From Flavobacteriales bacterium (GTDB taxonomy: Bacteria; Bacteroidota; Bacteroidia; Flavobacteriales_D; Parvicellaceae), in contig JALWSJ010000109.1 of assembly GCA_026993705.1 (NCBI GenBank), positions 1 through 7,400 of the forward strand: a stretch of 7,400 nt of DNA, in the 5' to 3' direction. Below are positions 1 to 5,405 of the stretch, in pieces. How positions within the stretch are numbered: position 1 is the stretch's first letter; each line of letters opens with the position of its first letter. The translations under genes and the position numbers were made by a program. The notes under the pieces were generated by a model. The model made no database searches. It was not told the DNA's origin and saw only the letters and a program-made list of their open reading frames with translations.

Positions 1-1
1 T

Positions 2-34
2 CTTTTGGTTTGCATAAAGCAAACAAACCAAAAG
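2..34. repeat. Perfect 11-bp inverted repeat (stem-loop)
   Basis: CTTTTGGTTTG at 2-12 is exactly complementary to CAAACCAAAAG at 24-34, with an 11-nt spacer. An alternative inner stem, GTTTGC (8-13) with GCAAAC (19-24), overlaps it, so the region can fold in two ways. Neither strand has a clear T-run after the stem, so a classic rho-independent terminator is not supported. It lies next to repeat copy A and may be part of the same composite element. It could also mark the 3' end of a gene outside the window. Confidence 0.6.
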
Positions 35-47
35 GATGCCGTTCCTA

Positions 48-106
48 TCCCTAACGCGAACGGAATGAGTGCTAAAGAAAGTGAGTTTTAGTTTCTTTAG
101 ACGATG
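48..106 (-). repeat. Intergenic repeat, copy A (box 1 only)
   Basis: Read on the minus strand, this begins CATCGTCTAAAGAAACTAAA, continues with CTCACTTTCTTT and ends CGCGTTAGGGAT. It aligns over about 60 nt with copy C (5169-5227), sharing CATCGTCTAA, CACTTTCTTT and CGCGTTAGGGAT, and less closely with copy B. After the GTTAGGGAT end it continues differently from B and C, into GGAACGGCATCC at about 35-46 and the inverted repeat at 2-34. CCGTTC (39-44) and GAACGG (58-63) form a further 6-bp stem across that junction. Function is unknown. Confidence 0.75.
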
Positions 107-107
107 A

Positions 108-147
108 AAAATTCTTTTGCATAGCCCTAGCTATGGAAAAGAATTTT
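108..147. repeat. Long hairpin between repeat copies A and B
   Basis: AAAATTCTTTT at 108-118 pairs perfectly with AAAAGAATTTT at 137-147. After one G/G mismatch the stem continues with CATAG (120-124) against CTATG (131-135), closing a 6-nt loop. This gives 16 base pairs. The stem is AT-rich and symmetric and could act as a bidirectional terminator or as part of the repeat element. No repeat of it is seen elsewhere in the window. Confidence 0.65.
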
Positions 148-164
148 GAAGAAGTATAAAGGAA

Positions 165-266
165 ATAAAAGCACTTTAATGTGCTTATTATGTTCGTGTT
201 AGGGATACGTCCCTAACGCGGATAGAATAAGCGAAGATAAAGTGAGTTTTAGTTTTCTTAGATGGT
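165..266 (-). repeat. Intergenic repeat, copy B (box 1 + 4-nt loop + box 2)
   Basis: Read on the minus strand, box 1 (266-210) has CATCTAAGAAAACTAAAA, CTCACTTT and CGCGTTAGGGA. A 4-nt loop follows, then box 2 (205-165) starting TCCCTAACACGA, then AGCACA and finally TTTTAT. The arms CGTGTTAGGGA (195-205) and TCCCTAACGCG (210-220) form an 11-bp stem, with one U-G wobble when the plus strand is RNA. Box 2 also holds AAGCAC/GTGCTT (169-174 with 181-186), followed on the minus strand by a T-rich stretch that resembles a weak terminator. Both boxes recur in copy C. Confidence 0.75.
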
Positions 267-334
267 AGAAAATATAAAAATACACCTCATCTTATCAACA
301 CTACTTAGCGAAATCTCATCCCATACTTTTTTAT

Positions 335-342
335 TACCTTTG
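335..342 (+). promoter_or_regulatory. Probable Bacteroidota -7 promoter element for fadH
   Basis: TACCTTTG fits the TAnnTTTG consensus of the housekeeping sigma factor in Bacteroidota and lies 31 nt before the fadH start, a plausible distance. No convincing TTG or TTTG box lies 17-23 bp upstream, so the call rests on this element alone. Confidence 0.4.
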
Positions 343-373
343 AGAAAAAATTAGCAACAAAAAACACACTGAA

Positions 374-2398
374 ATGAAACATAAATATCCTCACTTATTC
401 GAACCTTTAGATTTAGGCTTTACCCAAATAAAAAACCGTTTTTTAATGGGGTCTATGCACACAGGATTAGAAGAACTAAAAGGGGGGTATGAAAAAATGG
501 CGACTTACTATGGCGAAAGAGCCAAAGGCGGTGTAGGTCTAATCGTTACTGGTGGAATTGCTCCAAACATGGCAGGTTGGGTGAGTCCATTCTCCAGTAA
601 AATGACAAACAAGAGAACTGCCAAAAAACACAAAATAGTAACCGACGAAGTACATAAACATGGTGCTAAAATATGTATGCAAATCCTTCACACAGGAAGA
701 TACGGTTATCATCCGTTTATAGTAGCACCAAGTGCAATAAAAGCTCCCATTTCACCATTTAAACCTTGGGCATTGAGCAAAATAGGTATACGAAAAACCA
801 TAAAAGATTTTGGACGTGCTGCCGAATTAGCAAAACTAGCAGGATATGATGGCGTTGAAATCATGGGATCAGAAGGTTATTTAATTAACCAGTTTATTGC
901 AAAAAAGACCAACAAACGAACCGATGAATGGGGAGGTGAATACAAAAACAGAATAAAATTTCCACTCGAAATTGTTAAAGAAATAAGAAAAAGAGTCGGC
1001 GAAGAGTTTATTCTCATATTCAGACTTTCTATGTTAGATTTAGTACCAGAAGGAAGCACGTGGGACGAAGTTGTATTGTTAGCAAAAGAATTAGAAAAAG
1101 CTGGCGTTAATATCATTAATACTGGTATCGGTTGGCACGAAGCTCGTATCCCAACCATTGCCACAATGGTTCCCAGAGCTGCTTTTACTTGGGTTACAAA
1201 AAAAATGAAAGGCGAGGTGAGTATTCCTTTAGTCACTACCAATCGCATCAACATGCCTGAAGTAGCCGAACAAATTCTAGCCGAAGGTAGAGCCGATATG
1301 GTATCCATGGCTAGACCTTTCCTTGCTGACCCCGAAATCGTCAACAAAGCCTATCAAGCTAAAAGCGATGAAATAAATACCTGTATCGGTTGTAATCAAG
1401 CATGCTTGGATCATATTTTTCAAAGAAAACACGCAAGTTGTTTAGTAAATCCAAGAGCTTGTAATGAAACCGAATTGAATTATATCCCTACAAATTCACC
1501 GAAAAAAGTTGCGGTAGTCGGTGCAGGTCCTGCAGGTTTAGCAGCAGCCACCACAGCAGCAAAACGAGGTCATACAGTAACTTTATTTGATGCTTCACCC
1601 GAAATAGGCGGACAATTCAACATAGCTAAGCAAGTACCCGGGAAAGAAGAGTTTTATGAAACAATTCGTTACTTTGGAAAACAAATAGAAAACACAAAAG
1701 TAAATCTAAAACTTAACACCTATGTTTCAGCCGATGATTTAAAAGAATTTGATGAAATTGTTCTTGCTACGGGAATCATACCAAGAGTTCCAAAGATTGA
1801 AGGTATTGAACATCCTAAAGTTTTAAGCTACATAGAAGTGCTCAAAGAGAAAAAGCCTGTTGGAAAAAAAGTAGCCATTATTGGGGCAGGCGGTATCGGT
1901 TTTGACGTTGCGGAATACATTACTACAGAAGGGAAACCAAGTTCTTTGGATTTAGCAGAATTTTTAGATGAATGGGGTATTGACCACGATATTAAAGCTA
2001 GAGGGGGAGTTGAAGGTGTACAACCTAAAATTAAACCTTCGCCCAGAGAAGTTTATCTAATGCAACGAAAAGATACTAAAGTCGGTGCTAAGTTAGGAAA
2101 AACAACAGGATGGATTCATCGTTTGACATTAAAGCATAAACACGTACAGATGCTTAATTCCGTACAATACGAAAAAATAGACGATAAAGGGTTACACATC
2201 ATCCGAAAAGGAGAAAAACAACTCCTTCCCGTTGATACGATTATCCTTTGTGCAGGACAGACCAGTAACAATCAGTTAGCCTCAATTCTCCAAGAACAAG
2301 GAATAAATGTACACTTGATTGGCGGAGCTAAACTTGCAGGTGAACTAGATGCAAAAAGAGCTATTAAAGAAGGAAGTGAATTGGGGGCTAGGTTGTAA
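374..2398 (+). CDS. fadH: 2,4-dienoyl-CoA reductase (NADPH), FadH type
   Basis: Reduces 2,4-dienoyl-CoA to an enoyl-CoA in beta-oxidation of unsaturated fatty acids; cytoplasmic. The protein has 674 residues, close to E. coli FadH (about 672). Residues 1-330 form the FMN-binding old-yellow-enzyme barrel. GSEGYLINQF (165-174) and GWHEARIPTIA (253-263) are near-identical to my recollection of E. coli FadH and place the catalytic pair at Tyr169 and His255. Cys337, Cys340, Cys344 and Cys356 form the C-x2-C-x3-C-x11-C iron-sulfur site. The FAD-binding loop VVGAGPAGLA is at 381-390 and the NADP-binding loop IIGAGGIGFD at 502-511. The ATG start fits the family's usual N-terminus (HLFEPLDLGF). The leader is A-rich with no Shine-Dalgarno. 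The specific motifs argue against other family members such as trimethylamine dehydrogenase. Confidence 0.95.
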   Translation: MKHKYPHLFEPLDLGFTQIKNRFLMGSMHTGLEELKGGYEKMATYYGERAKGGVGLIVTGGIAPNMAGWVSPFSSKMTNKRTAKKHKIVTDEVHKHGAKICMQILHTGRYGYHPFIVAPSAIKAPISPFKPWALSKIGIRKTIKDFGRAAELAKLAGYDGVEIMGSEGYLINQFIAKKTNKRTDEWGGEYKNRIKFPLEIVKEIRKRVGEEFILIFRLSMLDLVPEGSTWDEVVLLAKELEKAGVNIINTGIGWHEARIPTIATMVPRAAFTWVTKKMKGEVSIPLVTTNRINMPEVAEQILAEGRADMVSMARPFLADPEIVNKAYQAKSDEINTCIGCNQACLDHIFQRKHASCLVNPRACNETELNYIPTNSPKKVAVVGAGPAGLAAATTAAKRGHTVTLFDASPEIGGQFNIAKQVPGKEEFYETIRYFGKQIENTKVNLKLNTYVSADDLKEFDEIVLATGIIPRVPKIEGIEHPKVLSYIEVLKEKKPVGKKVAIIGAGGIGFDVAEYITTEGKPSSLDLAEFLDEWGIDHDIKARGGVEGVQPKIKPSPREVYLMQRKDTKVGAKLGKTTGWIHRLTLKHKHVQMLNSVQYEKIDDKGLHIIRKGEKQLLPVDTIILCAGQTSNNQLASILQEQGINVHLIGGAKLAGELDAKRAIKEGSELGARL

Positions 2399-2476
2399 GT
2401 TTAAACCGATAAACCATAAATTCGTCAATTATTACTATTAGTTTGTCATAATTAGATAGTGTGTTTATACATATTT

Positions 2477-2512
2477 TCGTAACTATGACATTACGTAGCT
2501 TATTTGTTACGA
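2477..2512. repeat. 7-bp inverted repeat upstream of the surface-protein gene
   Basis: TCGTAAC (2477-2483) is exactly complementary to GTTACGA (2506-2512), with a 22-nt spacer containing the palindrome TACGTA (2492-2497). It ends 21 nt before the ATG and could be a stem in the 5' leader or an operator. Only weak promoter matches lie in this 135-bp gap: TTAGTTTG at 2438-2445 and TATTTTCG at 2472-2479 each miss TAnnTTTG by one base. A pairing of this length could arise by chance in AT-rich DNA. Confidence 0.3.
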
Positions 2513-2533
2513 CAATATAAACCGCTTTATAAT

Positions 2534-5155
2534 ATGAAAAATCTATATATAATTATTTTTTCAATACTACTTGTTTTTCTACTTAAAATAGATAGTTACG
2601 CACAGTGTAATCAACAAGTTCCATTAATGGTAGTGAACCCTTCTTTTGAAGGTCCTAGACGACCACACATAACCCCATCTCCATGGAGTACTTGTGGTGT
2701 TACTCCCGATACCCAACCGGGTAGTTGGGGGGTGAATACCCCCCCCTCAAACGGGTCTTCTTATGTTGGGTTTGTAAATGGTGGTTCATCGTGGTTAGAG
2801 GGAGCATCTCAAGCATTGAGTGGAAGCATGATTGCTAATGTTACCTATACATTTACTATAGATTTAGCAACAACTTCTGCATCAGGGGGAGGCATTAATC
2901 CGTCAGCTCATTGTGGTATTAATCTATATGGTGCTCATTCAATTTGTGCTACGACTGAACTTTTGTGGAGTTCTCCTATTATTACTCATTATAATTGGCA
3001 TACCTATACTGTTACTTTTACTCCTACTCAAAATTATAGCCATATCTATTTTAGAATATATGGTGGTTATTTAGGGTATGTTTTAGTAGATAATATAACT
3101 CCTTTTATTGCACAAGGTGTTAATATTACTTCTCATGTAAATGGTCAATCGGAAAACTGTTCCTTTAATCTTGCGGGAACTGTTACAGGTAACAATACAG
3201 ATTCTGTAGTAATTACCGGAAATTTTGTTGAAACACCCCTAACCGCTAACCTTACGGGGAATAACTGGACAGCTCACTTAACATTTAATGCACCAGGCAC
3301 GGAAACGGTAACCGCTACTTCGTATTATACAATAGGAGGTGTACAATATTGTGTTTTTACTACGGTTGATTTAATATTAGCTCCTCCTACCGCTACTTTT
3401 ACTGCTCCAGCAGTGTGTGATAATGATGTAGCAACGTTTACTGACGGCTCTTACTCTGCCGGGCAGGAAAGCGTTACATCATGGTCATGGAATTTTGGTG
3501 ATGGCTCGACTTCCACACAACAAAATCCAACGCATTTATTTCCCTCGGCGGGGACCTATAATGTCCAACTGAATGTTACCACGAATAATAATTGTACAGG
3601 AAGTACGACGGTTCCTTTTGTTGTTAATCCTTTGCCAATAAGTAATGCAGGGCAAGATAGTTTGTTGAATTGTAGTAGAACCTCCATGAATTTAAATGGA
3701 AGTGGCTCTGATATGGGGGCGAATTTTTCTCACCTTTGGACAACCCCTGATGGAAACATTGTTAGTGGAAATACTACTGTTTCCCCATTGATTGACCATA
3801 CGGGAACTTATACTATTACAACAACAAATACAAGTACCAGCTGTTTTTCTTCTGATGATGTTGTAATTGGTATTGATACCATTACTCCTTATAGTGATGC
3901 AGGGCTTGATACAGTAATAACTTGTATCCCTCAAGTTAATTTAGATGGTTCTTTATCATCACAAGGGAATTATAGTTACTTGTGGACGACTAACATCGGA
4001 AATATCATCGGTGGAAATACTACACTTACCCCTACCGTTGGTGCGGTGGCAACGTATTATTTAGAGGTTACATCTTTAGACAATGGCTGTACAGATTTCG
4101 ATTCGGTAGATGTTGGAATCGATACATTAAAACCAATAGCGAATGCGGGAATGGATACACTTATTACCTGTGGTCATATGAATATTGATCTCAATGGTTC
4201 TCTTTCTGATACAGGTAGTTTATTCTCCTATAACTGGGGAGCTGTGGGTGGAAATATTGTAAGCAACAACACTACTTTATATCCAAATGTGGACGCTGAC
4301 GGTATTTATTATATTACTGTCCTAAACAGTAGAAATAATTGTACTTCTACGGATTCTGTCAATGTAGGAATAGATACTATTCATCCTGTTGCCTATGCAG
4401 GAATGGACAGCATCGTTACTTGTAATATTCCTGTAATTGCATTGAATGGTGCGGGTTCTTCTACTGGGAATTACAGCTATCAATGGACTACGAATGACGG
4501 GAATATTATAGCGAATGATACAACACTTACTCCAAGCATTGATACAGGAGGTGTTTATACGTTAACGGTTATCAATAATTATAATGGTTGTTCGTCATCG
4601 GATAATGTGAATATTTTAGCGGATTTGACGGCTGTAGTCGATATTCTGTATAATTCAATTTCGACAGATAGTATCTTTGGTGTTGCTCCGGAGGATGTTG
4701 ATTATTCTTGGATAGGAGATTACGGTACTGTTACGTGGGACTTGGGAGATAATAATTCAAGTACGGATTCATCTCTGACTCATACTTATAATCTGCGTGG
4801 AGATTATTGGGCGATGATTACTTTGGTTGATTCTTCGGGATGTATAGCTTACGATTCTGTTTATGTTTTGATAGACGGTAGAGAAATTGTTTTTCCTAAT
4901 ATTTTTACTCCGAATGGTGATGGAGAAAACGATATCTTTACTTTTAGAGCTGAACGAATAAAAGAATTTGAATGTTCTATTTATAACCGATGGGGACAAA
5001 AATTGTTTAGTTGGGATGCTCCTGTCGGTGGTTGGGACGGAAGAACGTATGCGGGTAAAGAATCTCCTAGTGGGGAATATCTTTACATTCTACATGCTGT
5101 TGATAGAAACGGTAAATCGATTGAGAAGAAAGGATTTGTTATGTTGATGAGATAA
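2534..5155 (+). CDS. Type IX-secreted multi-domain surface protein with gliding-associated C-terminal domain
   Basis: The product has 873 residues. The ATG at 2534 puts a signal peptide at residues 1-23 (hydrophobic core about 4-17) with cleavage after SYA, leaving N-terminal Gln. An upstream in-frame TTG would only add ten polar residues. In order: a jelly-roll-like region (about 30-195, starting VVNPSFEG), an Ig-like stretch (about 196-285), a PKD domain (about 287-365, WNFGDGS at 319), four tandem repeats of about 84 residues (368-701), a PKD-like domain (about 702-782, WDLGDN at 735), and a type B C-terminal sorting domain (783-873) with FPNIFTPNGDGEND and YNRWGQ. The last is the CHU_C/TIGR04131-type signal for export and surface attachment or release by the type IX system. 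No catalytic domain is recognised; an adhesin or matrix role is inference. No PorP/SprF-like partner lies beside it. The ligand is unknown. Confidence 0.9.
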   Translation: MKNLYIIIFSILLVFLLKIDSYAQCNQQVPLMVVNPSFEGPRRPHITPSPWSTCGVTPDTQPGSWGVNTPPSNGSSYVGFVNGGSSWLEGASQALSGSMIANVTYTFTIDLATTSASGGGINPSAHCGINLYGAHSICATTELLWSSPIITHYNWHTYTVTFTPTQNYSHIYFRIYGGYLGYVLVDNITPFIAQGVNITSHVNGQSENCSFNLAGTVTGNNTDSVVITGNFVETPLTANLTGNNWTAHLTFNAPGTETVTATSYYTIGGVQYCVFTTVDLILAPPTATFTAPAVCDNDVATFTDGSYSAGQESVTSWSWNFGDGSTSTQQNPTHLFPSAGTYNVQLNVTTNNNCTGSTTVPFVVNPLPISNAGQDSLLNCSRTSMNLNGSGSDMGANFSHLWTTPDGNIVSGNTTVSPLIDHTGTYTITTTNTSTSCFSSDDVVIGIDTITPYSDAGLDTVITCIPQVNLDGSLSSQGNYSYLWTTNIGNIIGGNTTLTPTVGAVATYYLEVTSLDNGCTDFDSVDVGIDTLKPIANAGMDTLITCGHMNIDLNGSLSDTGSLFSYNWGAVGGNIVSNNTTLYPNVDADGIYYITVLNSRNNCTSTDSVNVGIDTIHPVAYAGMDSIVTCNIPVIALNGAGSSTGNYSYQWTTNDGNIIANDTTLTPSIDTGGVYTLTVINNYNGCSSSDNVNILADLTAVVDILYNSISTDSIFGVAPEDVDYSWIGDYGTVTWDLGDNNSSTDSSLTHTYNLRGDYWAMITLVDSSGCIAYDSVYVLIDGREIVFPNIFTPNGDGENDIFTFRAERIKEFECSIYNRWGQKLFSWDAPVGGWDGRTYAGKESPSGEYLYILHAVDRNGKSIEKKGFVMLMR
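2727..2746 (+). repeat. G6/C8 homopolymer hairpin inside the surface-protein gene
   Basis: Six Gs (2727-2732) and eight Cs (2739-2746) flank TGAATA. GGGGGGT pairs with ACCCCCC to give a 7-bp GC stem with a GAAT loop, in a gene otherwise AT-rich. The C8 run encodes Thr69-Pro70-Pro71, just after the signal peptide. As sequenced the frame is open. Slippage by one base would truncate the protein early. Confidence 0.75.
3635..4636 (+). repeat. Four tandem repeats of about 84 codons in the surface-protein gene
   Basis: Repeat units begin at residues 368, 452, 534 and 618, giving periods of 84, 82 and 84 residues, with the last ending near 701. Each starts with an AG-x-D-[ST] motif followed by a Cys, has a Trp in the middle (LWTT, LWTT, NWGA, QWTT) followed by GNI and later T-L/V-x-P, and has a second Cys near its end. 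The pairs C380/C437, C464/C519, C546/C603 and C630/C686 are 55-57 residues apart and could form one disulfide per domain. The first three units end in GIDT[IL]xP. The fold is probably an Ig/PKD-like beta sandwich. The units have diverged clearly, so this is not a recent DNA-level duplication. Confidence 0.85.
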
Positions 5156-5265
5156 TTTTGTTATTATTCATCGTCTAAGAAACCAAAAATTCACTTTCTT
5201 TCCGCCAATTTCACTCGCGTTAGGGATCATTAAGCGACTGTGTAAAAAACAGTTGAGTTTTGTTG

Positions 5266-5326
5266 CTAACGTAAAAAATAACAGTTTTATAACTATTTGA
5301 TATTCAGTGCAATATTTTTACGTTAG
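5266..5326. repeat. 12-bp inverted repeat within the insert of copy C
   Basis: CTAACGTAAAAA (5266-5277) is perfectly complementary to TTTTTACGTTAG (5315-5326), enclosing 37 nt. It makes up most of the extra sequence that copy C carries between its outer arms. It has no counterpart in copies A or B. Confidence 0.7.
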
Positions 5327-5359
5327 TTGGAGTTCCCTAACACGAGACATCTGAGCACA

Positions 5360-5374
5360 ATAAAACTGTTTTAT
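5360..5374. terminator. Palindrome, possible bidirectional terminator between convergent genes
   Basis: ATAAAACTGTTTTAT is a 7-bp palindrome around one central base; as RNA it would give a 6-bp stem with a 3-nt loop and U-rich flanks on both strands. It lies 32 nt past the glpD stop and about 205 nt past the surface-protein stop. The stem is entirely A-T, so termination would be weak. It is also the end of box 2 in repeat copy C. Confidence 0.35.
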
Positions 5375-5377
5375 GAA

Positions 5378-5392
5378 TGGGGGAAACGCCCA
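5378..5392 (-). terminator. Short GC hairpin just after glpD
   Basis: TGGG (5378-5381) pairs with CCCA (5389-5392), followed after one G/G mismatch by a further G-C pair and an AAA loop. It starts 14 nt beyond the glpD stop. With the adjacent T-rich palindrome at 5360-5374 it may end glpKD transcription. The stem is short and imperfect. Confidence 0.3.
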
Positions 5393-5405
5393 AATATTGA
5401 TAATC

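Larger units (their letters stand above)
1..373. other. Gene-free region rich in stem-loops, upstream of fadH
   Basis: I see no credible coding region or tRNA here. From left to right it holds an 11-bp inverted repeat (2-34), repeat copy A (48-106), a long AT-rich hairpin (108-147), repeat copy B (165-266) and a probable fadH promoter element near 335-342. Bases 267-330 are plain AT-rich sequence with nothing I can name. The preceding gene lies outside the window, so it is unknown whether these hairpins terminate its transcript. Confidence 0.8.
5169..5374 (+). repeat. Intergenic repeat, copy C (box 1 + 107-nt insert + box 2)
   Basis: Box 1 (5169-5226) has CATCGTCTAAGAAACC, TCACTTTCTTT and CTCGCGTTAGGGA. 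Box 2 (5334-5374) has TCCCTAACACGAG, AGCACA and TGTTTTAT. The ends of the boxes pair over 13 positions with one C/A mismatch, which becomes U-G if the minus strand is RNA. Box 1 matches copies A and B; box 2 matches copy B. In B the arms are 4 nt apart, whereas here 107 nt lie between them (5227-5333). It fills the gap between the convergent surface-protein and glpD genes. It may act as a terminator, a REP-like element or a non-autonomous mobile element; none of these is shown. Confidence 0.75.

Noticed and set aside
1..275. CRISPR array suggested by repeated segments upstream of fadH
   Set aside because: There are only two diverged copies with long unequal spacing, no short identical direct repeats, and no cas genes.
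482..487. G6 run in fadH as a phase-variation site
   Set aside because: It encodes Gly-Gly, is short, and lies in a housekeeping enzyme; no reason to expect switching.
877..1347. Antisense open frame inside fadH
   Set aside because: It lies wholly within a well-conserved gene, resembles no family I know and has no start context; it is a shadow of fadH.
2504..2533. Ten-codon N-terminal extension of the surface protein from a TTG codon
   Set aside because: The ATG at 2534 gives a standard signal peptide; the extension (MLRQYKPLYN) is not part of one and uses a rare start.
2591..2608. Possible lipoprotein signal, with Cys just after the signal peptide (SYAQC)
   Set aside because: The residue before Cys is Gln, not Gly or Ala, and there is no lipobox; cleavage after SYA by signal peptidase I fits better.
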